A DNA stretch of 64,000 bases from Siphonodentalium dalli (Eukaryota; Mollusca; Scaphopoda; Gadilida; Siphonodentaliidae). Below are positions 23,501-36,208 of this stretch, one piece after another. Position 1 is the first letter of the stretch. Every line of letters begins with the position of its first letter. The translations under genes were made by a program, and so were the position numbers. The stretch is taken from positions 199,339,887 to 199,403,886 of the forward strand of contig CP136062.1 of NCBI GenBank assembly GCA_032622095.1, written 5' to 3'. The notes beneath the pieces are model-generated. The model had not been told where the DNA came from, did no database searches, and saw only the letters and a program-made list of their open reading frames with translations.

Positions 23501-25889
23501 TAGTGTTCGAGAGAGAATGTTACGACATTACGAAATTAAGTTCATCTCGATTTATGGCATGTCGTTCGTCGGGTTTGTGTCAATCTGGTCTCGGGAGACG
23601 CAAACACATAAATACTGCGCTCGAGTCTTAATGGAACTATGTATAAATTGCTGCCGATAATCATCATTGATGATCCCTGTATTGACTACATTTAATAGTA
23701 GTCTGCTTTGATACGGAGTCCATCAATTTGAATCATTATATATCAATAGTCTGAGACAAGTCTTTCTACTTTCCGTCCCGGTAAAAAATAAGTATAAGTT
23801 TGGCAATAAACGACGCGACAAGAAAAAACTAATGTCATCGGCCGATTGATTGATTGATTAATTGGACTTTAGCGTCGTTTCAGCCGCTAAAACGTATCAC
23901 AAACTCAAATCTAAAATCTGTTATTCACCCGACACATGTATGTGACATAAAAGTTCGTATAGCAATAATCTTGAATCAAGGAACTGGCCTTCGTCACACA
24001 TACGTGAATTCTCCAAGTCATTCATTTTCAATTGCATGGTGTAGGGTGATTGATTATATATTAAATGGTTATGGGCTAGTTTGGAGTCAGTCGATAAGCG
24101 ATGAACCGATCAAGTTTTCACAAACGTGCATTTATATGCACGTAGAAAACCAACTGCTTATAGATCAGCCAGTTGTTACATGATCATAATGAGCTATGTA
24201 CACGTACATAATTAATAAATAGAACATGGCTTGGACTTGATTACGTGGGTGTAGTGCGCAGTTCGAACTTGTAGAATGCATACTGCATAATATTTTCCTA
24301 CTAACTGCTGGACTGTTGAAATGCCCTTCATAAGACATTAAAAGAAAGCAAGTACAACTCGTTTTACTGAGAACAAGTATGACTATCCACTTACCAATAA
24401 ACAGCCTAAGAGAAAAATAAATGTCTCAAGAATTTGTTGAAATCTAGTTCAATAAACCGAAACGTACATTTTCTGGTTTATTTTGAATGCAAGAAATCTC
24501 GAAACTGTACCACAATCAGAAACCAACCAATTGTTTTCACTTCGCAAGTTGACGTCGTTCCTGTGAACAAAAATGTTCTCACCAATGCTTTAATTTCATT
24601 TGGACACGCTTTCCTAGACAATCTTTCTTGGCAGTGCAGAAAAAATTGTTTTAAAGACACAAGTGAAGCTTACTGATTGGCGACATGTTTCACACTGTCA
24701 TATGCCAAATTGGCCAATGCCCTATTTTTATTCAAAATGGCAAAAAAAAAGTTCCATTTGGCAAAATTTTGGCCAAAGATTATTACCCCAAATCTAATTC
24801 AAAAGTCAAATGTATTTTGTAACGGGAGCGAGTCTCAGCGAGATGAGAATTAACGTGACGTGAAACACTCCGGCAGGATGATCAAATAGAAATTGAGAAT
24901 AATCTTGCTCAAAGTAGTTATTTTTGTTACGAATTTTAGTCCAAAATAACAACAGACATCGTTATTCTTATATATCAATTAAATACAATGACTCTCGATG
25001 GCGAAATAATTTGTATTTGTTTATCGCCGAAAAGTTGCGTACTGAATCGAGATGTAAATAATTACAATTGAGCGTAGTTCAGACGATGTTTCCTGTGGTC
25101 GATTTCTTTTAAATTTTCGGCAATGTTAGTAGAATACTACATTCCCCAGGTTGGCATAGAGCCTGGGTACTGACTTATCAATTTCACGCACCCGAACAAG
25201 TCCATAACATGGTTTTAAATTTATAGTATAATCATCTGCTAGTTGATTAGGTAATAGAGCTTAATGGTAACAACATGCACTCATGCCAGTGCCCTATCAA
25301 ACATTGGGCGACCTAATGTAATAAAACAGTAACGATTATTAACACTGATAAATCCCTTGTCTGTCATATAATAAGGCTGATTGGTAGATGGTGGTAGTAG
25401 TATATTGTCAAGTAAGTATGTGGGATTAAAGAAGTATAGACACGATATTTGAACTGAAGGTATGGACATAATTATGTAGAATGTTAAATAAAACAAAACT
25501 ATTCATTACGGGTGAGATCAGAAAATGAGGTTTAATTTGGCCAAAATAAATTATAAATGGCCAAATATTTGCCCAAAAGTATTTTTCGGTCTGGCGTAAA
25601 CATTGGTTGGCGAGTGCACACATCCTCTCCATCTACCGACAGTCAATTAACTGTACAATATATAACGACTAACAACACATTCATCAAGTATTATAAATAG
25701 TTTTCTACTGTCAAACCAGACATTAAAAGCTACTTTATCTATTTCAATTTGAATTGTGGTAAATTAAAATAATTATTTGCTATTCGTCATTCACATAGAC
25801 AATTTATGCCGCGTGTAGTGTTATGTTAATATTGAGTGGTTTAGATGATCATTCAGTTATTGAAAACATACGCATCTTACAGTGTTGAG
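20530..25889. repeat. Large tandem unit A (5.36 kb)
   Basis: Units A, B and C start with TGTAAACCCTTTCTTCGC at about 20530, 25890 and 31135 and end with CATCTTACAGTGTTGAG. A is the most diverged of the three. It has the expanded 22 bp minisatellite at 21315-22797, a longer TATA tract at 20636-20650, a C homopolymer near 21188, and lacks about 80 bp that B and C carry after GAGGACACATTGG. No gene is evident. Its short frames reappear in the other units only because the units are so alike. Confidence 0.93.
21315..22797. repeat. 22 bp minisatellite, about 67 copies
   Basis: The unit is GTAAATGTATGGGGGATATGTG. A few units vary: TTGTAAATG, TTTTGGTAAATG, a four-G unit near 22107, GGGAGATATG near 22415, and GTGATAAATG near 22446. 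Because 22 is not a multiple of 3 and the unit lacks stops on one strand, long frames result (a 515-codon minus-strand frame at 21286-22833). These are artefacts. The last units switch to the GGCAGCTG and TTTGTGCTCAG spacers that make up the short arrays in units B and C. Confidence 0.97.
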
Positions 25890-26670
25890 TGTAAACCCTT
25901 TCTTCGCATGAATAGGTAACTGTTATCTGGCCATCTGGCTGTACTGTGCTATTGCAAAATTATACCCTTGTTCTTACGGTTATACCGTCCTGCATATATA
26001 TACACTGATGTATGCATATTAAAGATAGTTGTCACTGCATGTTGACGTGTAATGAAACTGAATGTCATTGAATGTTACAGGAAAGTGCTTGTCTAGCCTA
26101 CCAGAATCTAATCTTTAATCTTTATTAAAATATGATAAACCTGTGACAATTGACATTATTTTTCACAAATCTTAAATAACAAGTACTTCATAGTGATATG
26201 TTTGCAAGCATAATAGCTGATAGTTATGGGAGAAATAACCATAAAATAACCATATTCTGTGTACATATCTTGATCACAGACAATTATTACATATGCTGAC
26301 ATATGCATTTTTGTTTGTTCACACACATACCCCGTTTTAACATTAGTTTTTAATGAATTTCACCAATGTTATCACATATCAGGGGTGAAAACTACTTAAA
26401 GTGCTTCATTTCTAGTCAACAGAGAACACTAGAACACATGCAATCTGTTTTAAACTTAAACAAAGTATAATATTGTATTTGGAATACTTGTATTCTCCAG
26501 ACATTCACCCACCCGGGGGACATTGTGTATCGCAATTTACCCCCCCCCCAATTGTATAACGCGGGATATTTCTTCTTTAGCCGATTTATGAATCATTTAA
26601 CTTGGTCTAATTAAATAGTTAATCCATGGATTCATCCAATCAGAGTCGTCGCATTTCGCATTTGCAGCTA

Positions 26671-26907
26671 GTAAATGTATGGGGGATATGTTTGTGCTCA
26701 GTTAATGTATGGGGGATATGGCAGCTGGTAAATGTATGGGGGATATGTTTGTGCTCAGTTAATGTATGGGGGATATGGCAGCTGGTAAATGTATGGGGGA
26801 TATGTTTGTGCTCAGTTAATGTATGGGGGATATGGCAGCTGGTAAATGTATGGGGGATATGTTTGTGCTCAGTTAATGTATGGGGGATATGTTTGTGCTC
26901 AGTTAAT
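26671..26907. repeat. 57 bp tandem array in unit B
   Basis: The 57 bp unit joins the 22 bp core GTAAATGTATGGGGGATATG to two alternating spacers, TTTGTGCTCAGTTA and GCAGCTG, in about four copies. It occupies the same place as the long minisatellite in unit A. The frames through it on both strands are repeat artefacts. Confidence 0.92.
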
Positions 26908-28934
26908 TTGTGCGTCAGAGTTGCGCACATATCCTCAAGTGAAAAGTTTCAAATGGCTGGGTCCATAAATGTATACAGTGTGTTTTTATGTGTACTGTCG
27001 TTTGTTTTGTTTTTTTTTTAAATTTGCATGTATACCGGAACGTTATGGCGAACAAGGTCACACACGAAATGTTATAAGCTTCCTGATTCCTTTAATGTGC
27101 AATAACACTATAGACGAGTTTTTTTCAATGACAATTCTGTAACATTTGTCGATTCGTCGATAACTTGCTGGAGAGAGAAATTATTTGTTATGGAGGACAC
27201 ATTGGGATTTGTTGGATTAATTTGCGTTTCAATATGATCTTTAAATTACATATTTCAATATCATTTCTACGTCTAAATTCTAATTTATTCTTGATATACA
27301 CAACAACAACACCTATTGTATTATATCTCTACTCTCAGGTTCGTGGAAACCAGGTATACGTAAACCGTGTTCATTTTTGGTACTATAAGTCATGACTCCG
27401 TAAAAACCATACACGTCATATGGTATTGGACTTATGGACAATTCCCAACACACTCAGTGGAAAACTGACAGCTCTCTGTGTGCCCCAGGTCTAGATTTAG
27501 ACAAAATAAGGTGAAGGTCTCTAGTGAGTCTTCATAAAAGCGATTCCCTCTCCGTTGGCCTTACGTCAATCCGTCAACATACTTCGTGCAATTATCTAGA
27601 TACGTTTCGTTAATTAAGTTGTAGTCTTCAATGATCGTGATGCCGTCCCGTTTTAGGTAGTCTCTGATTTATTTATCATGCTGTAGTGTTCGACAGAGAA
27701 TGTTACGACATTACGAAATTAAGTTCATCTCGATTTATGGCATGTCGTTCGTCGGGTTTGTGTCAATCTGGTCTCGGGAGACACAAACACATAAATACTG
27801 CGCTCGAGTCTTAATGGAACTATGAATATATTGCTGCCGATAATCATCATTGATGATCCCTGTATTGACTACATTTAATAGTAGTCTGCTTTGATACGGA
27901 GTCCATCAATTTGAATCATTATATATCAATAGTCTGAGACAAGTCTTTCTACTTTCCGTCCCTGTAAAAAATAAATATAAGTTTGGCAATAAACGACGCG
28001 ACAAGAAACAACTAATGTCATCGGCCGATTGATTGATTGATTAATTGGACTTTAGCGTCGTTTCAGCCGCTAAACCGTATCGCAAACTCAAATCTAAAAT
28101 CTTGTATTCACCCGACACATGTATGTGACATAAAAGTTCGTATAGCAATAATCTTGAATCAAGGAACTGGCCTTCGTCACACATACGTGAATTCTCCAAG
28201 TCATTAATTTTCAATTGCATGGTGTAGGGTGATTGATTATATATTAAATGGTTATGGGCTAGTTTGGAGTCAGTTGATAAGCGATGAAACGATCAAGTTT
28301 TCACAAACGTGCATTTATAAGCACGTAGAAAACCAACTTCTTATAGATCAGCCAGTTGTTACATGATCATAATGAGCTATTTACACGTACATAATAAATA
28401 AATAGAGCATGGCTTGGACTTGATTACGCGGGTGTAGTGCCCAGTTCGAACTTGTAGAATGCATACTGCATAATATTTTCCTACTAACACCATGCAACTG
28501 CTGGACTGTTGAAATGCCCTTCATAAGACATTAAAAGAAAGCAAGTACAACTCGTTTTACTGAGAACAAGTATGACTATCCACTTACCAATAAACAGCCT
28601 AAGAGAAAAATAATTGTCTCAAGAATTTGTTGAAATCTAGTTCAATAAACCGCAACGCACATTTTCTGGTTTATTTTGAATGCAAGAAATCTCGAAACTG
28701 TACCACAATCAGAAACCAACCAAATGTTTTCACTTCGCCAGTTGACGTCGTTCCTGTGAACAAAAATGTTCGCACCAATGCTTTAATTTCATTTGGACAC
28801 GCTTTCCTAGACAATCTTTCTTGGCAGTGCAGACAAAATAGTTTTAAAGACACAAGTGAAGCTTACTGATTGGCGACATGTTTCACACTGTCATATGCCA
28901 AATTGGCCAATGCCCTATTTTTATTCAATACAAT

Positions 28935-29598
28935 TTTAGGGTTAACGATAGTCATCAAAATCCATAAACGTTGATTCCAAACGTGACAACAGCTCAACAA
29001 CCAGAAAGACTGTTTCAGCGTGTTAGCATTCCTCACCAAAGTCCACTATTGCATGAAGACCGCCTTGCTAAGTTTCATCTAATTCTTCAAAATGCGATGC
29101 ACTCATTTTGTTTGATGTTTGTTCTCAATCTTCCTTTATCAGGCAGAAGTTTTCCGACGAATTGGATCTTGCGCCGTTTGGAAGAAGGGACATTCGACTA
29201 TACGATATTTGGATGTGCTAATTGTTAAATTGTTGTGGGACAGTGGGGACGTTCGGTGGAGTTAATAGTTGTTCCTGAACAAGAACATTAAATTGTACCC
29301 ACATTTGAGAGGTTTAAACTTAGCTCATCCTTTCTTTGATGAGAATAGGTTTAATATCGACATATTATTGGGGCTATATTTGTATTATGATGTAGTGGAG
29401 GACACGCAAATAAGAGGAGCAGATGTGCCAAGCTGGGATATTTTATCACGTGACATGTGCGGACACATTAAAGGAGGTTACACATCCACGTTCGGCATAT
29501 TGACTGATCATTCTGACGATGACCGCATAATTGAGAGATTTGTGTCTCTTGAGTCGCTTGGTATCGAATCTCCGAACAGTTTAACGGGTAACCATTAA
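28935..29598 (+). pseudogene. BEL/Pao pol fragment, copy 1
   Basis: The frame at 29269-29598 has features of the aspartic-protease-to-reverse-transcriptase region of BEL/Pao retrotransposons: LAHPFFDENRFNIDILLGL followed by YYDVVEDTQIRG, and near the end RIIERFVSLESLGIE. In the family this region precedes the polymerase. The catalytic protease motif itself is not visible. The upstream frame 28971-29228 shows a LNLPLSGRSFPTNW-like part of the same polyprotein, with a stop in between. The copy at 38496-39172 is close to identical. It is a dead fragment inside tandem unit B. Confidence 0.7.
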
Positions 29599-29604
29599 AA
29601 TACT

Positions 29605-30377
29605 ATGGAATGTTGTGCACCACAGGTATATATACTCGGACTCATCCTATTTCTAATGCATGTCCATGACATGCCCAACAGTATCAGGGAACAACGCTAA
29701 AACCATTCAGAATAAGATAAACGATGAACTGGATAAAGTATACCGCTGGTGCTGTAGTAACTGCCTATTCCTCAACGAATCAAAATCTAAATATATGTTG
29801 TTGCATCTACAAAATAATGATTTTAAATGGGCAGATCTGGGAACTAAATTGAATAAAAAGGAACTAGTTCGTGTAAGTTATCAAAACCAAGAGAAATCCC
29901 TTAAATTCTTTTGCATAATCATTGACGAAAATCTTAGTTTCAAATACCACATATCAATGTTAACCAGAAAAATATAACACGCAATATAATGTCTAGGTAA
30001 ACCCCAACGATTTCTTCCAAAAAAGCGCACTAAAAACTCTGTATTTCTCCTTAATTCACAGTATAAAAGATATCGCAGTCATGCAGAGCCGTTGTTTAAA
30101 ATACTAAAACTACTTAAAATCCATGACCTGTATCATCTTCAAATAGCATTGTTTAAGTACGATTGGATAAACTAAAGTTCCCCGCCGTCTTTCGAACATT
30201 TATTTAAGAATACCCCTATATCGCCCACACGACAAATCGGCAACTTGGCTACTACAATTCCAAGGACGAATTTCTCACAAATTCTACCAAAATACTAATT
30301 TCCGTGTGTTTGTGGAACTGCTTGGACCCAACAATGGCAAAAATAATTTGGCAACAACTATTTTCATTTGGCAAAAG
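29605..30377 (+). pseudogene. Non-LTR reverse transcriptase fragment, copy 1
   Basis: It starts in the middle of a reverse transcriptase (a degraded APQVYILGLILFL, equivalent to the PQG...GPLLF motif). It continues with MHVHDMPNS and the thumb segment KTIQNKINDELDKVYRWCCSNCLFLNESKS (29660-29977), identical at protein level to 40368-40685. The catalytic FADD segment that should lie between MPNS and SGNNAKT is missing here and in the other copy. The tail to about 30377 is frameshifted. Confidence 0.75.
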
Positions 30378-31134
30378 AATACTACATTCCCCAGGTTGGC
30401 ATAGAGCCTGAGTACTGACTTATCAATTTCACGCACCCGAACAAGTCCATAACATGGTTTTAAATTTATAGTATAATCATCTGCTAATTGAATAGGTAAT
30501 AGAGCTTAATGGTAACAACATGCACTCATGTCAGTGCCCTATCAAACATTGGGCGACCTAATGTAATAAAACAGTAACGATTATTAACACTGATAAATCC
30601 CTTGTCTGTCATATAATAAGGCTGATTGGTAGATGGCGGTAGTAGTATATTGTCAAGTAAGTATGTGGGATTAAAGAAGTATAGACACGATATTTGAACT
30701 GAAGGTAGCGACATAATTATGTAGAATGTTAAATAAAACAAAACTATTCATTAAGGGTGAGATCAGAAAATGAGGTTTAATTTGGCCAAAATAAATTATA
30801 AATGGCCAAATATTTGCCCAAAAGTATTTTTCGGTCTGGCGTAAACATTGGTTGGCGAGTGCACACATCCTCTCCATCTACCGACAGTCAATTGACTGTA
30901 CAATATATAACGACTAACAACACATTCATCAAGTATTATAAATAGTTTTCTACTGTCAAATCAGACATTAAAAGCTACTTTATCTATTTCAATTTGAATT
31001 GTGGTAAATTAAAATCATTATTTGCTATTCGTCATTCACATAGACAATTTATGCCGCGTGTAGTGTTATGTTAATATTGAGTGGTTTAGATGATCATTCA
31101 GTTATTGAAAACATACGCATCTTACAGTGTTGAG

Positions 31135-34100
31135 TGTAAACCCTTTCTTCGCATGAATAGGTAACTGTTATCTGGCCATCTGGCTGTACTGTGCTATTGC
31201 AAAATTATACCCTTGTTCTTACGGTTATACCGTCCTGCATATATATACACTGATGTATGCATATTAAAGATAGTTGTCACTGCATGTTGACGTGTAATGA
31301 AACTGAATGTCATTGAATGTTACAGGAAAGTGCTTGTCTAGCCTACCAGAATCTAATCTTTAATCTTTATTAAAATATGATAAACCTGTGACAATTGACA
31401 TTATTTTTCACAAATCTTAAATAACAAGTACTTCATAGTGATATGTTTGCAAGCATAATAGCTGATAGTTATGGGAGAAATAACCATAAAATAACCATAT
31501 TCTGTGTACATATCTTGATCACAGACAATTATTACATATGCTGACATATGCATTTTTGTTTGTTCACACACATACCCCGTTTTAACATTAGTTTTTAATG
31601 AATTTCACCAATGTTATCACATATCAGGGGTGAAAACTACTTAAAGTGCTTCATTTCTAGTCAACAGAGAACACTAGAACACATGCAATCTGTTTTAAAC
31701 TTAAACAAAGTATAATATTGTATTTGGAATACTTCTATTCTCCAGACATTCACCCACCCGGGGGACATTGTGTATCGCAATTTACCCCCCCCCCCAATTG
31801 TATAACGCGGGATATTTCTTCTTTAGCCGATTTATGAATCATTTAACTTGGTCTAATTAAATAGTTAATCCATGGATTCATCCAATCAGAGTCGTCGCAT
31901 TTCGCATTTGCAGCTAGTAAATGTATGGGGGATATGTTTGTGCTCAGTTAATGTATGGGGGATATGGCAGCTGGTAAATGTATGGGGGATATGTTTGTGC
32001 TCAGTTAATGTATGGGGGATATGGCAGCTGGTAAATGTATGGGGGATATGTTTGTGCTCAGTTAATGTATGGGGGATATGGCAGCTGGTAAATGTATGGG
32101 GGATATGTTTGTGCTCAGTTAATGTATGGGGGATATGTTTGTGCTCAGTTAATTTGTGCGTCAGAGTTGCGCACATATCCTCAAGTGAAAAGTTTCAAAT
32201 GGCTGGGTCCATAAATGTATACAGTGTGTTTTTATGTGTACTGTCGTTTTTTTTTTTTTTTAAATTTGCATGTATACCGGAACGTTATGGCGAACAAGGT
32301 CACACACGAAATGTTATAAGCTTCCTGACTCCTTTAATGTGCAATAACACTATAGACGAGTTTTTTTCAATGACAATTCTGTAACATTTGTCGATTCGTC
32401 GATAACTTGCTGGAGAGAGAAATTATTTGTTATGGAGGACACATTGGGATTTGTTGGATTAATTTGCGTTTCAATATGATCTCTAAATTACATATTTCAA
32501 TATCATTTCTACGTCTAAATTCTAATTTATTCTTGATATACACAACAACAACACCTATTGTATTATATCTCTACTCTCAGGTTCGTGGAAACCAGGTATA
32601 CGTAAACCGTGTTCATTTTTGGTACTATAAGTCATGACTCCGTAAAAACCATACACGTCATATGGTATTGGACTTATGGACAATTCCCAACACACTCAGT
32701 GGAAAACTGACAGCTCTCTGTGTGCCCCAGGTCTAGATTTAGACAAAATAAGGTGAAGGTTTCTAGTAAGTCTTCATAAAAGCGATTCCCTCTCCGTTGG
32801 CCTTACGTCAATCCGTCAACATACTTCGTGCAATTATCTAGATACGTTTCGTTAATTAAGTTGTAGTCTTCAATGATCGTGATGCCGTCCCGTTTTAGGT
32901 AGTCTCCGATTTATTTATCATGCTGTAGTGTTCGACAGAGAATGTTACGACATTACGAAATTAAGTTCATCTCGATTTATGGCATGTCGTTCGTCGGGTT
33001 TGTGTCAATCTGGTCTCGGGAGACGCAAACACATAAATACTGCGCTCGAGTCTTAATGGAACTATGAATATATTGCTGCCGATAATCATCATTGATGATC
33101 CCTGTATTGACTACATTTAACAGTAGTCTGCTTTGATACGGAGTCCATCAATTTGAATCATTATATATCAATAGTCTGAGACAAGTCTTTCTACTTTCCG
33201 TCCCGGTAAAAAATAAATATAAGTTTGGCAATAAACGACGCGACAAGAAACAACTAATGTCATCGGCCGATTGATTGATTGATTAATTGGACTTTAGCGT
33301 CGTTTCAGCCGCTAAACCGTATCACAAACTCAAATCTAAAATCTTGTATTCACCCGACAAATGTATGTGACATAAAAGTTCGTATAGCAATAATCTTGAA
33401 TCAAGGAACTGGCCTTCGTCACACATACGTGAATTCTCCAAGTCATTAATTTTCAATTGCATGGTGTAGGGTGATTGATTATATATTAAATGGTTATGGG
33501 CTAGTTTGGAGTCAGTCGATAAGCGATGAACCGATCAAGTTTTCACAAACGTGCATTTATAAGCACGTAGAAAACCAACTTCTTATAGATCAGCCAGTTG
33601 TTACATGATCATAATGAGCTATTTACACGTACATAATTAATAAATAGAGCATGGCTTGGACTTGATTACGCGGGTGTAGTGCCCAGTTCGAACTTGTAGA
33701 ATGCATACTGCATAATATTTTCCTACTAACACCATGCATCTGCTGGACTGTTGAAATGCCCTTCATAAGACATTAAAAGAAAGCAAGTACAACTCGTTTT
33801 ACTGAGAACAAGTATGACTATCCACTTACCAATAAACAGCCTAGGAGAAAAATAAATGTCTCAAGAATTTGTTGAAATCTAGTTCAATAAACCGAAACGC
33901 ACATTTTCTGGTTTATTTTGAATGCAAGAAATCTCGAAACTGTACCACAATCAGAAACCAACCAAATATTTTCACTTCGCAAGTTGACGTCGTTCCTGTG
34001 AACAAAAATGTTCGCACCAATGCTTTAATTTCATTTGGACACGCTTTCCTAGACAATCTTTCTTGGCAGTGCAGAAAAAATAGTTTTAAAGACACAAGTG

Positions 34101-35298
34101 AAGCTTACTGATTGGCGACATGTTTCACACTGTCATATGCCAAATTGGCCAATTTTTATTCAAAATGGCAAAAAAAGAGTTCCATTTGGCAAAATTTTGG
34201 CCAAAGATTATTACCCCAAAATCGTAAATCTAATTCAAAAGTCAAATGTATTTTGTAACGGGAGCGAGATGGGAATTAACGTGACGTGAAACACTCCGGC
34301 AGGATGATCAAATAGAAATTGAGAATAATCTTGCTCAAAGTAGTTATTTTTGTTACGAATTTTAGTCCAAAATAACAACAGACATCGTTATTGTTATATA
34401 TCAATTAAATACAATGACTCTCGATGGCGAAATAATTTGTATTTGTTTATCGCCGATAGTTGCGTACTGAATCGAGATGTAAATATTTACAATTGAGCGT
34501 AGTTCAGACGATATTTTCTGTGGTCGATTTCTTTTAAATTTTCGGCAATGTTAGTAGAATACTACATTCCCCAGGTTGGCATAGCGTCTGAGTACTGACT
34601 TATCAATTTCACGCACCCGAACAAGTCCATAACATGGTTTTAAATTTATAGTATAATCATCTGCTAATTGATTAGGTAATAGAGCTTAATGGTAACAACA
34701 GGCACTCATGTCAGTGCCCTATCAAACATTGGGCGACCTAATGTAATAAAACAGTAACGATTATTAACACTGATAAATCCCTTGTCTATCATATAATAAG
34801 GCTGATTGGTAGATGGTGGTAGTAGTATATTGTCAAGTAAGTATGTGGGATTAAAGAAGTATAGACACGATATTTGAACTGAAGGTATGGACATAATTAT
34901 GTAGAATGTTAAATAAAACAAAACTATTCATTAAGGGTGAGATCAGAAAATGAGGTTTAATTTGGCCAAAATAAATTATAAATGGTTTTCGGTCTGGCGT
35001 AAACATTGGTTGGCGAGTGCACACATACTCTCCATCTACCGACAGTCAATTAACTGTACAATATATAACGACTAACAACACATTCATCAAGTATTATAAA
35101 TAGTTTTCTACTGTCAAACCAGACATTAAAAGCTACTTTATCTATTTTAATTTGAATTGTGGTAAATTAAAATAATTATTTGCTATTCGTCATTCACATA
35201 GACAATTTATGCCGCGTGTAGTGTTATGTTAATATTGAGTGGTTTAGATGTATATCATTCAGTTATTGAAAACATACGCATCTTACAGTGTTGAGTGT
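31135..35298. repeat. Large tandem unit C (4.16 kb)
   Basis: This is the shortest unit. It keeps the ancestral middle segment shared with A, lacks the 1.44 kb patch of B, and has the short 57 bp array. A small deletion removes about 28 bases near 34985. The array ends abruptly at about 35298, where CAGTGTTGAGTG leads into unrelated sequence, 37 bases before the MITE at 35341. Confidence 0.93.
31917..32153. repeat. 57 bp tandem array in unit C
   Basis: It has the same unit order and copy number as the array in unit B. The downstream T homopolymer (about 32247-32261) is longer than in B. Confidence 0.92.
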
Positions 35299-35340
35299 TA
35301 TTTCACCTCACCTAGAAATGGCGCCTTCTGATTGGTGTAG

Positions 35341-35592
35341 TATGGAATCCTATTAGGGCCACTTGCTAATGGCGCTTTCGGCGCGCGCCGAAAGCGACAA
35401 AAAGTGCGCCATTAGAACGCGCCGAAAGCACCGAAAGCGACAAAATATGCGCCGTTACGGCGCACTATTTGTCGCTTTCGGCGCACTTTTTGTCGCTTTC
35501 GGCGCTTTCGGTGCGTTACTAATGGCGCACTTTTTGTCGCTTTCGGCGCGGCCGAAAGCGCCATTAGCAAGTGGCCCTAATAGGATTCCATA
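35341..35592. mobile_element. 252 bp MITE with 42 bp perfect TIRs and GTGTAG duplication
   Basis: The ends TATGGAATCCTATTAGGGCC... and their reverse complement match perfectly over 42 bp. GTGTAG stands directly before (35335-35340) and after (35593-35598), a 6 bp target-site duplication. The inside is GC-rich and made of repeated GCGCCGAAAGCGACAAAA and GCGCCATTA words in both orientations, so nearly all of it can fold. No coding capacity is present. The intact TIRs and exact duplication indicate a recent insertion. The superfamily is not assignable by eye. Confidence 0.92.
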
Positions 35593-35599
35593 GTGTAGG

Positions 35600-36200
35600 G
35601 CAAAACACAGGCAACAATATCGAGGACATATACAGAAATGTGTCCACCAATTTACTAAAACACCAAACTGATCACAGATATATGTATAATTCTGAGCTAA
35701 CAATTGGTCATTTGTTAATACATATATCATTTTGATCATCTCCAGATCACGAATGTCTAACCAGCTGTTCGTAAATATGCTGCTTCACCGAAAATGTCAC
35801 TGCCATTGTTCGATGGTATTTAGTGCAATGACAAACGTCCTGGGACTCGTCCAATGCTGTAGATTCATTGTCTTAGCTTGAATTGTCAGCTGTTCAAAAT
35901 TTCAACATCTCCGGTCATTGTTAAGGATATCAGCTTCGTTGTCTATTGGTGGACTTACGCTGACCAGTGGCAAATACTTATATTAAGTGCCATTGATACT
36001 AAACAGAGATTCTGCCAAACACACTGCACATTCTACATCGTAAATGGGCATGTTCACTTCGATGGTTATACAGATGTTACCGACAATTCAAAGGGGGAAT
36101 TTAGTGCGGAAATGCATCCGATACTTTCTGCGAACTGAAGCGGATATATTGTCACATGGCCAGATAACACGAGCCCATCTAAAACCATCTTCCTTCTGAT
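35600..36200. other. No recognised gene
   Basis: It contains an 86-codon frame at 35878-36138 (MNCQLFKIS...) that resembles nothing I know. It is probably chance. Confidence 0.5.
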
Positions 36201-36208
36201 CTTGATGC

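Larger units (their letters stand above)
25890..31134. repeat. Large tandem unit B (5.25 kb)
   Basis: It is almost identical to unit C over its first ~3 kb, sharing many differences from A (for example AAAGATAGTTGTC and TGAATGTCATTG). At 28935-30377 it carries 1.44 kb of BEL/Pao and non-LTR sequence in place of about 395 bp (24737-25130 in A) that A and C share. Its minisatellite is short. Confidence 0.93.

Noticed and set aside
23844-24200. Minus-strand SINE in each large tandem unit
   Set aside because: The AATCA-type tail on the minus strand is convincing, but no A box or B box could be identified, so only the tail is mentioned under the SINE at 16917.
24434-24676. 80-codon frame present in all three tandem units (also 28627-28869 and 33869-34111)
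   Set aside because: It starts at TTG, the units are almost identical anyway, and the few differences between copies mostly change the amino acid, so there is no sign of selection. An overlapping minus-strand frame is equally conserved.
27165-27395. 76-codon frame in units B and C
   Set aside because: Absent from unit A through an 80 bp difference and without recognisable motifs; kept open by recent duplication.
20530-35298. CRISPR-like array or phage-like locus
   Set aside because: The repeats are either kilobase units or spacerless minisatellites in eukaryotic DNA; no cas-like coding sequence exists.
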